Shown here: in pieces, positions 1 through 7,824 of the stretch
Position numbering within the stretch: position 1 is the stretch's first letter
Layout of the letters: each line of letters begins with the position of its first letter
Source of the DNA: Nonlabens sp.
Lineage (GTDB): Bacteria; Bacteroidota; Bacteroidia; Flavobacteriales; Flavobacteriaceae
NCBI GenBank assembly: GCA_023301395.1
Contig: JALZUY010000313.1
Span: 1 to 29,943, forward strand
Direction of reading: 5' to 3'
DNA: 29,943 bases
Position numbers and translations under genes: made by a program
The notes under the pieces: generated by a model
The model's input: the letters and a program-made list of their open reading frames with translations, nothing else
What the model was told of the DNA's origin: nothing
Databases searched by the model: none

Positions 1-471
1 GGTAATGCCTGGTTTGTAAATGAATTTGAAATAGTAGAGAACGATAATGAAGAAATTCAAGGATTGACTAGACTTAATGGTGATGCCGTTGCTGTGATTC
101 AAAAAAGTCAAATGGAATTACTCAATCTCACTAAAACTCATACAGATTCCACCGCTAGTATTCAACTGGTTGATTATGACACTCAAAAACTTGTTTATAG
201 AAGTTCCAACTCGCAAGAAGCGCTTGCTGTTTTCAGTGAGATGTACTATCCACATGGATGGATTGCAACTGTTGATGGGCAAGAAACGCCTATTGCAAGA
301 GTAAATTATAGTTTACGAGGAATTAAAGTTCCTGCAGGTTCTCATGAAATTGTAATGAGTTTTGAACCACAAGTAGTAAAAACAGGTAGTTCTATTATGC
401 TAGGAAGTAATATTCTTTTATTCTTAATAATATTAGGCGGTACATTATACACATTTAAGAAAAAATCTTAA
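1..471 (+). CDS. YfhO-like membrane protein, C-terminal fragment (5' end outside window)
   Basis: The frame is open from the first base, so this is the last 156 residues of a longer gene cut by the window edge. The visible part is an extracytoplasmic beta-rich segment (SEMYYPHGWIATVDGQ, then an Arg-Gly-Ile-Lys-Val-Pro-Ala-Gly stretch) followed by one hydrophobic helix (about the last 30 residues) and a short Lys-rich cytoplasmic tail. This ending, 'YYPGW..VDG....RVNYALRGI.VPAG.H.I...F.P', is typical of bacterial YfhO-family multi-pass proteins, which are thought to take part in glycosylation of surface polymers. The stop codon is followed directly by the ATG of a glycosyltransferase with no spacing, so the two are surely co-transcribed. 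The family assignment is made from the tail only. Confidence 0.75.
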   Translation, partial: GNAWFVNEFEIVENDNEEIQGLTRLNGDAVAVIQKSQMELLNLTKTHTDSTASIQLVDYDTQKLVYRSSNSQEALAVFSEMYYPHGWIATVDGQETPIARVNYSLRGIKVPAGSHEIVMSFEPQVVKTGSSIMLGSNILLFLIILGGTLYTFKKKS

Positions 472-1767
472 ATGAAAAAACCAGTTCTTATTATTGCTTA
501 CTACTGGCCGCCGGCTGGTGGACCTGGAGTACAAAGATGGTTGAAATTTGCAACCTATTTACCTAAATACGGTTACGATGTCACAGTTGTCATACCCGAT
601 AATGCTGACTATCCAGTAGTTGATGAGTCACTAATAGAAGAAATCCCTGAAGATGTTAAGGTCATTAAGGTTCCTATTAATGAACCTAGTCGCTGGGCAA
701 ATTCTTTTTCGCAAAAGCGAACTAAAAATCTTCAAAAAGGAATAGTACCTAAAAATCCTGGTCCACTGCAACGTGCAATGATATGGATGAGAGGAAATTT
801 ATTTGTTCCCGATGCTCGAGTAGGATGGAAGTCTCGAGTATTTAAAGCTATTCATCCTTATTTACTGGAGCATGAAAATCCTACGATCATAACAACTGGT
901 CCACCGCACTCTGTACATTTAGTAGGTCTAGAGTTAAAGAAAAAATATACTGGTTTCAAGTGGTTAGCAGATTTTAGAGATCCATGGACTACTATAGGTT
1001 ACCATAAACATTTGAAAATAGGAGCTCGTGCTCAAGAAAAGCACGAGAGATTAGAACAAGAAGTTCTGGATAGTTCAGATCTTATAATAGTGACCAGTCC
1101 GCATACAGGAAAAGAGTTTGCTACAAAATCACAAACTCCTATTCAAGTAATTACAAATGGTTTTGATATCGAGATGGCTCGCACAACTAGACAGCCTAGT
1201 GGAGCTTTTACGATTTCACATGTAGGTACTTTATTATCAGATCGTAATCCACAATTGTTATGGGAGACACTTGCAGATTTATGTTATGAAAATCCCGTAT
1301 TCAAAACAGATTTAAAATTACAACTCGCTGGAAACGTGAGCATTGATGTTCTCAATTCCATCAACAAATATGGGTTAGATATAAACCTTAAAGAATTGGG
1401 TTATTTATTTCATCAACAGGCTGTTGAATTAATGTTTGACTCGCAATGTTTACTTCTTATTGAGATTGATAGTGAAGATACTAAAGCTATTATTCCTGGT
1501 AAAATATTTGAATATTTTGCTAGCGGTAGACCTATCATTGCCATAGGACCACAAGATGCTAATATTGAAAATTTAATTCAACATACCCATTCTGGCACTT
1601 ATTTTAATTACCAACAAAAAGAGGAGCTTAAAAAGCATATATTAAAAAAATATGAACTTTTTAAAAATGGTAATAATGAAGGGAATTTAAACGATAGTAT
1701 AGCGAGTTATAAAAGAGAGAACCTAACTGGTACTCTTGTAAAAACGATTGAATTCACATGGGAATAG
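472..1767 (+). CDS. Glycosyltransferase, GT4-like (GT-B fold)
   Basis: This 431-residue protein begins with IIAYYWPPAGGPGVQRW, the N-terminal motif of GT4-type retaining glycosyltransferases common in Bacteroidota. It also has the ITTGPPHSVH and WLADFRDPW segments that mark this subgroup, and a C-terminal Rossmann half with IIPGKIFEYFASGRPI, which corresponds to the nucleotide-sugar binding Glu region. It should transfer a sugar from a nucleotide donor to a lipid-linked or growing polysaccharide at the inner face of the cytoplasmic membrane. The donor and acceptor cannot be told from sequence. The ATG touches the preceding stop codon, and the end overlaps the flippase gene by 10 bases, so the three genes form one translationally coupled unit for surface glycan synthesis. 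Confidence 0.85.
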   Translation: MKKPVLIIAYYWPPAGGPGVQRWLKFATYLPKYGYDVTVVIPDNADYPVVDESLIEEIPEDVKVIKVPINEPSRWANSFSQKRTKNLQKGIVPKNPGPLQRAMIWMRGNLFVPDARVGWKSRVFKAIHPYLLEHENPTIITTGPPHSVHLVGLELKKKYTGFKWLADFRDPWTTIGYHKHLKIGARAQEKHERLEQEVLDSSDLIIVTSPHTGKEFATKSQTPIQVITNGFDIEMARTTRQPSGAFTISHVGTLLSDRNPQLLWETLADLCYENPVFKTDLKLQLAGNVSIDVLNSINKYGLDINLKELGYLFHQQAVELMFDSQCLLLIEIDSEDTKAIIPGKIFEYFASGRPIIAIGPQDANIENLIQHTHSGTYFNYQQKEELKKHILKKYELFKNGNNEGNLNDSIASYKRENLTGTLVKTIEFTWE

Positions 1768-3209
1768 TCATAAAGCAATCGGGTTGGAATCTTGCTATTA
1801 CCGCTGGTGGTTTTGTGCTGGGTGCGCTCAATGTGCTATTACTGGCTACTACCTATCTTGATGATGAGTACTATGGTTTATGGGGTTATGTGCTATCTAC
1901 TGCCTTTTTACTATTTCCTTTAATGTCATTTGGTATACATAATACTCTTGTTAAATTTTATTCAAGGTATGATAATAAAAAAGATCGAGATATATTCTTG
2001 ACACAAATGGTTTTATGGCCATTAGTATTAATAATTCCTTTATTTTTTTTAATATTTATATGCTACGATCCTATTAGATTGTTCATTGCAAGTCGCAATC
2101 AAATTACCATTGATTTTGTATGGCCTATCGCGATAATAGCTGTGTTTCAGGCTTATTTTGAAATTTTCTATGCATGGACTAAAGTTCATATGAAAACAAT
2201 AAGTGGTAATTTTCTTAAAGAAGTTTTTTATCGTGCTGGTGCAACTGTAATGCTGGTGCTAGTTGCGTTAGATTTTATTACACAGATTCAATTTATATAT
2301 AGTCTAGTGATTATTTATGCATTGCGTCTTTTCATAATGATGTTAATAGCTTTTAAGACTTATGCACCTCAATGGCAACTAGGTAAGATAAAGGCTGGTA
2401 AAGATCTTATAAATTATTCTTTGTTGATGATAGTGGCAGGATCTGTAGGAACTGCATTACTCGATCTTGATAAATTTATGATTAATGATTACCTGATTAT
2501 CGATAATATATCGTGGTATAATGTTGCTGTTTTTATAGCTACCGTTATCGCGGTTCCTGCTCGTGGTATGGCTCAAATCATGCATCCATTAACTGCAGGG
2601 CATTTTAATAGAAGAGAAATGGTAGAAGTAGAGAACCTCTATAAACGTAGTTCTTTGAACTTAAGTATTATTGCGGGATTTTTAGTTCTTATTATTATTT
2701 GTAATGTGAACGAGTTTTATGAACTCATGCGTCCAGAATATCGCATAGGAATTCCAGTAGTTATACTCATTGCTATTGTCAAATATGCCGAAAGTCTTTT
2801 AGGTAGTAATAATGCTATTTTATATAACTCAGATTTGTATCGTGTGACTTTATGGCTAGGATTATTGCTTGCGATTGTTGCTGTTATACTCAATATGTGG
2901 TTAATTCCTATTTATGGTTTGATGGGAGCAGCTATTTCTACTTGCTTGGCTTATTTGATGTACGCTTTTGCGAAAGCGTATTATGTATATCTTAAATTAA
3001 AAATACATCCTTGGACTTCTCAAACAACATACTCAGTGTTACTTCTAATTGTGTTTATTGCAGTGTTTTTCTTTTGGGATTTTAACTGGCATCCAGTGCT
3101 TAATATTGCTTTAAAAAGTTTAGTGCTTACTGTTGCTTATGTGTTGATTGTTATAAAATTAAAACTCTCTCAAGAAATAAACGGATTGCTTAATAAATAC
3201 CTTCCATAA
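1758..3209 (+). CDS. Polysaccharide flippase, Wzx/MATE-like
   Basis: This is a 483-residue, strongly hydrophobic protein with about 12 to 14 predicted membrane helices spread over its whole length. It has the size and pattern of O-antigen/teichoic acid flippases of the MOP superfamily. An early 'YYGLWGYVLSTAFLLFPLMSFGIHNTLVKFY' region resembles the Wzx/oligosaccharide flippase N-terminus. It would move lipid-linked oligosaccharide across the inner membrane. The ATG lies inside the end of the glycosyltransferase gene (10-base overlap). Residues 402-408 (YAFAKAY) are encoded by a copy of the window-wide palindrome (2961-2980). The gene ends at a strong hairpin terminator that closes the operon. 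Confidence 0.85.
   Translation: MGIVIKQSGWNLAITAGGFVLGALNVLLLATTYLDDEYYGLWGYVLSTAFLLFPLMSFGIHNTLVKFYSRYDNKKDRDIFLTQMVLWPLVLIIPLFFLIFICYDPIRLFIASRNQITIDFVWPIAIIAVFQAYFEIFYAWTKVHMKTISGNFLKEVFYRAGATVMLVLVALDFITQIQFIYSLVIIYALRLFIMMLIAFKTYAPQWQLGKIKAGKDLINYSLLMIVAGSVGTALLDLDKFMINDYLIIDNISWYNVAVFIATVIAVPARGMAQIMHPLTAGHFNRREMVEVENLYKRSSLNLSIIAGFLVLIIICNVNEFYELMRPEYRIGIPVVILIAIVKYAESLLGSNNAILYNSDLYRVTLWLGLLLAIVAVILNMWLIPIYGLMGAAISTCLAYLMYAFAKAYYVYLKLKIHPWTSQTTYSVLLLIVFIAVFFFWDFNWHPVLNIALKSLVLTVAYVLIVIKLKLSQEINGLLNKYLP
2961..2980. repeat. Palindrome family copy 1, inside flippase gene
   Basis: TACGCTTTTGCGAAAGCGTA is a 20-base inverted repeat with a single mismatched pair next to the centre. It is read as Tyr-Ala-Phe-Ala-Lys-Ala-Tyr in the flippase frame. 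It is the same motif as copies at 7484, 10345, 16122, 21431, 25813 and 29255. Confidence 0.85.
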
Positions 3210-3240
3210 AAAAGCCGATTCTTTTACGAATCGGCTTTTT
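3209..3240. terminator. Rho-independent terminator between convergent genes
   Basis: The 8-base GC-containing arms GCCGATTC (3214-3221) and GAATCGGC (3228-3235) enclose a TTTTAC loop. The arms are flanked by A's on the left and T's on the right, so the hairpin can end transcription from both the flippase operon and the convergent secreted-protein gene. Confidence 0.9.
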
Positions 3241-3263
3241 AGGGCTATTTCAAATTACTATTT

Positions 3264-4538
3264 TTAACTTCTTCCTGAACTTCTTTTTGAAGTAGAACGT
3301 TTTGTACTTGTAGATTTTTTTCTACTAGGACTTGTAGCTCTTGTTTTACTGCTTGATGAGCTTGTACCTCTTGAACTTGCACTGCTTGTTCTAGAGTTTC
3401 TTGAAGAACTAGAAACGTTACCGCTTGATCTTCTACTCGTTCTTGAATTACTTACTGCTGGAGCAGCTGTTCTAGAAGTTCTAGAGTTTGTTGCTACAGT
3501 TGTAGTTCTTCTTGTACTTGTGCGATTTGAAGCCGCTGGTGTACTGTTTGAGTTTCTACGAGTGCTAGTTGCAGTAGTATTACTTCTTCTAGTTGTTCTA
3601 TTATTAGAGTCTACTCTAGGAGACCTAGTAGTTCTACTAGTTGTATTTGTAGTTCTTTGAGTATTACGTGAAGCAACACCATTTGAACTTCTTCTATTAG
3701 TGGAAGCGATTGACTCAGATCTACGGTTGTTTGTATTAGCTACTCTGTTGTTGCTTCTTGAAACAGATCTACGACCTGCAGTAATAGCTTGACGATCTCT
3801 ATTTGCTTCACGTGTTGCAACTGCACGACCATTAGACGCTCTGCGACCTCTTTCAAAGCTGCGGTAGTTTACAGGATCGTTAGGTCTATAAAAACTACGT
3901 CTTACATTTGCTCTTGCAAAACAACCGTTATAATAATTAGGTCTATTCCAGTTTACACGGTGATAGCTCCATCCATATCTATAAGGATTGTAGTTCAATC
4001 TATAGGCATTATTCCATACGATACAGTTATTAACTAGTGGTATACCGTAGTATCCATGCCATGGTTGATAAACGTAGTTTCTATTAAAGTTATTGATAAA
4101 ACCAGATGTTCTTAATATGATTCCTGGTCTGTTATAATAAACATTTAAGTTTCCAACACGATTTACATAACCATTACGATAATTGATATAGATTTCTCCA
4201 GCTTGTATAATGCGACCATAGCCGTCATAATATATAGGAGTGTTTTCTATTTGAATAACAGCTCCATATGAATCATACTGTACATAAGCATCATAATTGA
4301 ATCCTGTATTAAAGGAGATATTTACGTTAGAGGTATTAACTGCCGCTCCAAATTGAGGACCATCATTTAAATAATTAAAGTCAAACTGTCCGTCAGGAAA
4401 AACTGCAAATTCGATTCCGCCTTCATTAAAGATAAAACTGTTATTGTTAGTTCTAAAACGATCGTCTTCGATGTTAGTTGCATAGCTCATCCCGATTCCT
4501 ATCAGGAAAACTACTAGTAGGGTAGATAGCTTTTTCAT
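3264..4538 (-). CDS. Secreted protein with Tyr/Asn-rich body and long basic Ser/Thr/Arg-rich tail
   Basis: This 424-residue protein has a clear Sec signal peptide (MKKLSTLLVVFLIGIGMSYA, likely cut after Ala20). Residues about 25-200 are rich in Tyr, Asn and Gly and look like short beta repeats (for example YDSYGAVIQIENTPIYYDGYGRI, where two Asp-x-Tyr-Gly units are visible). From about residue 225 to the end the protein is low-complexity Ser/Thr/Arg/Asn, closing on KKSTSTKRSTSKRSSGRS; the tail has almost no acidic residues and must be strongly positive. I chose the ATG at 4538 because the signal peptide starts there; the frame stays open up to 4592, but that extension runs into the promoter. 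Similar hypothetical proteins are common in Flavobacteriaceae and no function is known to me. The tail could bind DNA, polysaccharide or other polyanions outside the cell; this is inference. It is a single-gene unit. Confidence 0.8.
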   Translation of the reverse strand: MKKLSTLLVVFLIGIGMSYATNIEDDRFRTNNNSFIFNEGGIEFAVFPDGQFDFNYLNDGPQFGAAVNTSNVNISFNTGFNYDAYVQYDSYGAVIQIENTPIYYDGYGRIIQAGEIYINYRNGYVNRVGNLNVYYNRPGIILRTSGFINNFNRNYVYQPWHGYYGIPLVNNCIVWNNAYRLNYNPYRYGWSYHRVNWNRPNYYNGCFARANVRRSFYRPNDPVNYRSFERGRRASNGRAVATREANRDRQAITAGRRSVSRSNNRVANTNNRRSESIASTNRRSSNGVASRNTQRTTNTTSRTTRSPRVDSNNRTTRRSNTTATSTRRNSNSTPAASNRTSTRRTTTVATNSRTSRTAAPAVSNSRTSRRSSGNVSSSSRNSRTSSASSRGTSSSSSKTRATSPSRKKSTSTKRSTSKRSSGRS

Positions 4539-4588
4539 AATTACTGGTATTATGAGTAGACTTAAATGTCCTACTCGATTGAGTAATC

Positions 4589-4604
4589 GCAATCAGCGTG
4601 CCAA
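4589..4604 (-). promoter_or_regulatory. Sigma-54 (RpoN) type promoter of the basic-tail secreted protein
   Basis: Read on the - strand the site is TTGGCACG-CTGA-TTGC, followed by G. The sigma-54 consensus is YTGGCACG-N4-TTGCW, so every core base matches except the final W. The invariant GG and GC are separated by exactly 10 bases. With GC at -13/-12 (4590-4589), the start of transcription would be near 4577, giving a leader of about 40 bases before the ATG at 4538. No other site in the window fits this pattern. RpoN itself and its activator are not in the window. Confidence 0.75.
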
Positions 4605-4654
4605 ATTGCGAAAACCTTTGCGAATTATCTCTAATGGTCTTTAAATAAGTTAAA

Positions 4655-4685
4655 TAAAAAAAGGCCACTATTTCTAGTGACCTTT
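4655..4685 (-). terminator. Terminator of the LytTR regulator gene
   Basis: On the - strand AAAGGTCACTA (4685-4675), a GAAA loop and TAGTGGCCTTT (4670-4660) form an 11-base-pair stem with one G-U pair, followed by a run of T's. It lies 30 bases after the stop codon of the LytTR gene. Confidence 0.85.
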
Positions 4686-4715
4686 AAATTCTAATTATAT
4701 TAATTACTTGTTCAA

Positions 4716-5420
4716 TTAAAATTGGGATAAAGCTTCAACAAGTTCGGTTTTACGATTTCTACTTAATGGTAAAACTTCATTACCTAGTTCTACAGCTTTG
4801 GAATTAAATTTTTCTATTTTATGTAAATTGACAATATAAGATTTATGGATTCTTAAAAAATCAACAGTAGGGAGTTCACTTTCAAAACTTTTCATAGTTG
4901 AGAGAACTACAAGGCTATCATCTTCAGTAATTAGTTTTACATAATCTCCAAGAGCTTGTATGTATTTGAGCTCTTTTAAATATACCTTACGTTTTTTAAG
5001 ATTGCTTTTAACAAATATAAATTCCCCTCTATCTTCAATCATTTCAGTACGCAATTTGTTTGCTAGTAAAGCACGCTCAACAGCATATAAAAAGCGATCT
5101 TTTTTAATAGGTTTTTGTAAGTAATCGACAGCAGCATAATCAAATGCTTTAAAAGCATATTTTGTTTGACCAGTAACAAAAATAACACCAGGCTTTTCTG
5201 TAATATCATCTAATAAATCAAATCCTGTTAGGATGGGCATTTCCACATCTAAGAAGATAAGATCGACTTTTTGGTCTTTAATTGCAGCTTTAGTTTCTAT
5301 TGCATTACTGAATTCACCTATCATTTTAAGATTAGGATGATTCTCTATCATCTTAACAATAGCAAGACGTTGAATGCTTGAGTCATCTACTACATAACAA
5401 TTTAAAACAGTATTATTCAT
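4716..5420 (-). CDS. LytTR-family response regulator
   Basis: This 234-residue protein has a receiver domain at residues 5-120 and a LytTR DNA-binding domain at about 132-232. The receiver keeps the acidic pair Asp12/Asp13, the phospho-acceptor Asp58 in FLDVEMP, Thr83 and Lys103 in LQKP. The LytTR part shows EFIFVKSN, YIQALGDYVKL and FLRIHKSYIVNL, all typical. It should be phosphorylated by a sensor kinase (usually a LytS/YehU-type membrane histidine kinase in this phylum) and then bind direct repeats upstream of its targets. No kinase gene is adjacent, so its partner lies elsewhere. It is transcribed divergently from rpsF, with about 200 bases between them, and ends at its own terminator. 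Confidence 0.93.
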   Translation of the reverse strand: MNNTVLNCYVVDDSSIQRLAIVKMIENHPNLKMIGEFSNAIETKAAIKDQKVDLIFLDVEMPILTGFDLLDDITEKPGVIFVTGQTKYAFKAFDYAAVDYLQKPIKKDRFLYAVERALLANKLRTEMIEDRGEFIFVKSNLKKRKVYLKELKYIQALGDYVKLITEDDSLVVLSTMKSFESELPTVDFLRIHKSYIVNLHKIEKFNSKAVELGNEVLPLSRNRKTELVEALSQF

Positions 5421-5570
5421 CGTTTAAGTATTGTATTTACGTGACAATGTTAGTGCTTTATCTGATGTAATGCAAATAAATCTGTTGTTTAAACGATATT
5501 TTTTTGTTTTTCATCGAATTTACAGCAGTATATTGCTAGTTAAATTAATTTAGTCTATGGCTTAAAAGAG

Positions 5571-5601
5571 TTGCGAGAACAAAATTAAAGGATTATTTTT
5601 G
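5571..5601 (+). promoter_or_regulatory. Bacteroidota housekeeping promoter of rpsF-rpsR-rplI
   Basis: TTG at 5571-5573 and TATTTTTG at 5594-5601 are separated by 20 bases and match the -33 TTG / -7 TAnnTTTG consensus of the phylum. Transcription should start near 5607, leaving a leader of under 20 bases before rpsF. That leaves no room for a structured S6:S18-binding leader RNA. Confidence 0.8.
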
Positions 5602-5624
5602 CATCCGTTTTAAACAAATATATT

Positions 5625-5969
5625 ATGAATCAATACGAAACTGTTTTCATTTTGAATCCCGTTTTATCTGATGATCAGGTAAAGGAAGCAGTAAAGAAGT
5701 TTGAAGATTTCCTTACTAGTCGTGGTGCAAAAATGGTAGCCAAAGAAGATTGGGGCTTGAAAAAATTAGCCTACACAATCGAAAACAAAAAGAGTGGTTT
5801 TTACTCACTTTTTCAATTTGAAGCACCAGGAGAGGTGATCAACGACTTTGAAGTAGAATTCCGTCGTGATGAGCGTGTAATGCGTTACCTTACTGTAAAG
5901 CTTGATAAATATGCTATCGAGTGGGCAGAGAAGAGAAGAGTCAAAATGTCTAACAAAGCAAAAGCGTAA
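5625..5969 (+). CDS. rpsF: 30S ribosomal protein bS6
   Basis: This 114-residue protein shows the family start NQYETVFILNP, the central GLKKLAYTIENKKSGFYSLFQFEAP, and FRRDERVMRYLTVKLD near the end. bS6 pairs with bS18 on the 30S platform. In Bacteroidota ribosome structures, bS6, bS18 and bS21 form a pocket that hides the 3' end of 16S rRNA. This agrees with the absence of Shine-Dalgarno sequences before the genes in this window. It is the first gene of the operon, three bases before rpsR. Its length is normal and the start follows the promoter closely. Confidence 0.97.
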   Translation: MNQYETVFILNPVLSDDQVKEAVKKFEDFLTSRGAKMVAKEDWGLKKLAYTIENKKSGFYSLFQFEAPGEVINDFEVEFRRDERVMRYLTVKLDKYAIEWAEKRRVKMSNKAKA

Positions 5970-5972
5970 CAC

Positions 5973-6269
5973 ATGGCAACTTTACAACAACAAGCTAAAG
6001 GAAAAAAAGATGGTGACATACGTTACTTATCTCCTTTAAAAATTGAAACTCAACAAAGAAAAAAATACTGCCGTTTTAAGCGTAGTGGTATTAGATACAT
6101 TGATTATAAGGATCCTGATTTCTTAATGGGATTTGTGAACGAGCAAGGTAAATTGTTACCACGTCGTCTTACAGGTACTTCATTAAAGTATCAACGTAAA
6201 GTGGCTATCGCTGTAAAGCGAGGACGTCACATCGCTATCATGCCTTACGTAGGTGATTTATTAAAATAA
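5973..6269 (+). CDS. rpsR: 30S ribosomal protein bS18
   Basis: This 98-residue protein contains the family core KYCRFKRSGIRYIDYKDPDFL, then GKLLPRRLTGTSLKYQRKVAIAVKRGRHIAIMPY (residues about 63-96), which matches the rRNA-binding helix region. The N-terminal extension of about 30 residues is longer than in E. coli (75 residues in total) and is usual for Bacteroidota. It sits between rpsF and rplI without an ssb or priB gene, which many other phyla insert here. Confidence 0.97.
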   Translation: MATLQQQAKGKKDGDIRYLSPLKIETQQRKKYCRFKRSGIRYIDYKDPDFLMGFVNEQGKLLPRRLTGTSLKYQRKVAIAVKRGRHIAIMPYVGDLLK

Positions 6270-6284
6270 AACCAGACTAACGAT

Positions 6285-6734
6285 ATGGAACTTATATTAA
6301 AGAAAGATGTAGAGCATTTAGGTTTTACTGACGATGTAGTAACTGTTAAGCCTGGATATGGTCGTAATTTTTTAATACCTAATGGAATGGCTATCATGGC
6401 TACTTCAGGTGCTAGAAAACAACTTGCAGAAACTATTAAACAACGTGCTCACAAAGAAGCAAACAATATTAAACTTGCTCAAGAGCAAGCAGATAAGTTG
6501 AATGGTCTTGAAGTTAAAATTACCGCCAAAACTGGTGATGGTGATAAACTTTTTGGATCTGTTACAACTCAGGATGTTGCAGATGCTCTTGCTAAGCAAG
6601 GTGTTGAATTAGATAAGAAATTTGTTACTGTAGCTGGTGGGAACATCAAGCGTTTAGGTCAGTATGAAGCTGCGTTACGTTTTCACAGAGAAGTAACTAC
6701 TGCTTTCACTTTTGACGTAGTAGCTGCAAAATAG
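6285..6734 (+). CDS. rplI: 50S ribosomal protein bL9
   Basis: This 149-residue protein begins MELILKKDVEHLGFTDDVVTVKPGYGRNFLIPNGMA, the conserved N-terminal rRNA-binding domain of bL9. A long charged helix (about 40-80) connects it to the C-terminal domain with GDGDKLFGSVTTQDVADAL. It lies 15 bases after rpsR and ends the operon; a terminator follows 28 bases later. Confidence 0.97.
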   Translation: MELILKKDVEHLGFTDDVVTVKPGYGRNFLIPNGMAIMATSGARKQLAETIKQRAHKEANNIKLAQEQADKLNGLEVKITAKTGDGDKLFGSVTTQDVADALAKQGVELDKKFVTVAGGNIKRLGQYEAALRFHREVTTAFTFDVVAAK

Positions 6735-6762
6735 TAATTATAACAAATTCAGAATAATAACC

Positions 6763-6792
6763 AAGCCGTTCCTTAACTGGAACGGCTTTTTT
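6763..6792. terminator. Terminator after rplI
   Basis: AAGCCGTTCC (6763-6772), the loop TTAACT and GGAACGGCTT (6779-6788) give a perfect 10-base-pair stem followed by T's. It stands only 11 bases before the next ATG at 6803, so the next gene's promoter must lie in or before the hairpin, or the gene relies on read-through. Confidence 0.92.
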
Positions 6793-6802
6793 ACATCATA
6801 TT

Positions 6803-7297
6803 ATGAAGTATAGAAGATTATCAAAAGAACAACTGGAAGAATTACACCCAGAATTCATAAACTTTCTAGCAACACAAACTATTACTGGCACGGAATGGGA
6901 TGAGATTAAAAAAAATAAGCCTGAAGTAGCCGAACAAGAATTGGATGTGTTTTCTGATTTAGTATGGGAAGGAGTGCTTACAACAGCAGAATATTTAGAG
7001 CATATTTCTCCACAAACCATGAATCTATTCCATCTACAAGAAAAAGAGATTTCCTTAATTTCTGTAATGGTAGGTGATGAACTTATTGATATTACTACTA
7101 AAGAAGGTTATGCGTGGTTGCAAAAAAATCTCATGGATGATGAAGTGAAATTATTTACCGCACTCAAGAAATATAGTGATGATCCTAACAGCGATAAATT
7201 CAAACTTATTGAACAAGGTGCCGTAATTACTAAAGGTGATCTTTTTAATTATTTTGATGATCTCATGGAACTAGGTAAAGAAAAAAACGGATTCTAG
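6803..7297 (+). CDS. Small acidic conserved protein, DUF6495-like
   Basis: This is a 164-residue soluble protein, rich in Glu, Asp and Leu, without a signal peptide or membrane helix. It starts MKYRRLSKEQLEELHPEFINFLATQTI and resembles a flavobacterial family of unknown function (probably DUF6495; named from memory). No enzyme motif is visible. It follows the rplI terminator closely and meets ogt tail to tail, the two stop codons overlapping by four bases inside a CTAG. The function is unknown. Confidence 0.75.
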   Translation: MKYRRLSKEQLEELHPEFINFLATQTITGTEWDEIKKNKPEVAEQELDVFSDLVWEGVLTTAEYLEHISPQTMNLFHLQEKEISLISVMVGDELIDITTKEGYAWLQKNLMDDEVKLFTALKKYSDDPNSDKFKLIEQGAVITKGDLFNYFDDLMELGKEKNGF

Positions 7298-7824
7298 AAT
7301 AATCCTAACTGTCCTTTATTTAAAGCTCCTTCAATTTGTAGGAGCTTTTTCTTTGCAGGTAATACACCAGCATATCCTGTTAAATCACCATTTGAGGCAA
7401 TAACTCTGTGACATGGGATTACTATGGATAAAGCATTTGTACCGTTTGCACTTGCAACTGCTCTTATTGCTTTTTCGTTATTTAGCGTTCGCGAAAGCGT
7501 TAAATAGGAAACTGTTTCACCATAAAGGATCTCGATAAGTTGATTCCATACTTGTTTTTGGAAATCGGTTCCTGCTAAAAGTAATGGAATATCAAAAGAA
7601 GTACGTAAACCTCTAAAATATTCAATGAGCTGTTCTATTACCAGATTTTGTAAAGGATGATGTTGATTAGAAATGGAAGCATTAAGATGAGTTCCTAAAC
7701 GCTTATCAATTGATTCCCGTTGTTTACGGTAACGCCAGTCTAGTACACATAATTGATTTTCATAGATACCTATTATTAATTCACCAGCAGGAGAATTATA
7801 ATAAGTAATATCTATGTTATTCAT
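7294..7824 (-). CDS. ogt: Methylated-DNA--[protein]-cysteine S-methyltransferase
   Basis: This 176-residue suicide enzyme removes O6-alkyl groups from guanine by transferring them to its own cysteine. The acceptor is Cys138 in IVIPCHRV. AIRAVASANGTNALS (119-133) holds the Arg finger and the helix-turn-helix, and FQKQVWNQLIEILYGETVSY (88-107) is the usual domain start. The ATG at 7824 lies in the last eight bases of the permease gene upstream, so its translation is likely coupled to that gene. An upstream in-frame start at 7848 would only lengthen the overlap and adds nothing conserved. Residues 109-114 are encoded by a copy of the palindrome (7484-7500). Confidence 0.92.
   Translation of the reverse strand: MNNIDITYYNSPAGELIIGIYENQLCVLDWRYRKQRESIDKRLGTHLNASISNQHHPLQNLVIEQLIEYFRGLRTSFDIPLLLAGTDFQKQVWNQLIEILYGETVSYLTLSRTLNNEKAIRAVASANGTNALSIVIPCHRVIASNGDLTGYAGVLPAKKKLLQIEGALNKGQLGLF
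7484..7500. repeat. Palindrome family copy 2, inside ogt
   Basis: AGCGTTCGCGAAAGCGT keeps the TTCGCGAA core and the right arm of the family motif, with one changed pair in the left arm. It is read as Thr-Leu-Ser-Arg-Thr-Leu on the - strand, a different frame from the other coding copies. Confidence 0.75.

Noticed and set aside
3264..3870. Short repeated units resembling a CRISPR or tandem array
   Set aside because: The repetition is irregular and comes from Ser/Thr/Arg codons in an open frame; there is no constant repeat and spacer length.
4474..4668. Open frame of 64 codons on the - strand upstream of the basic-tail protein
   Set aside because: It overlaps the signal peptide of the real gene in another frame, the sigma-54 promoter and a terminator, and has no protein-like features.
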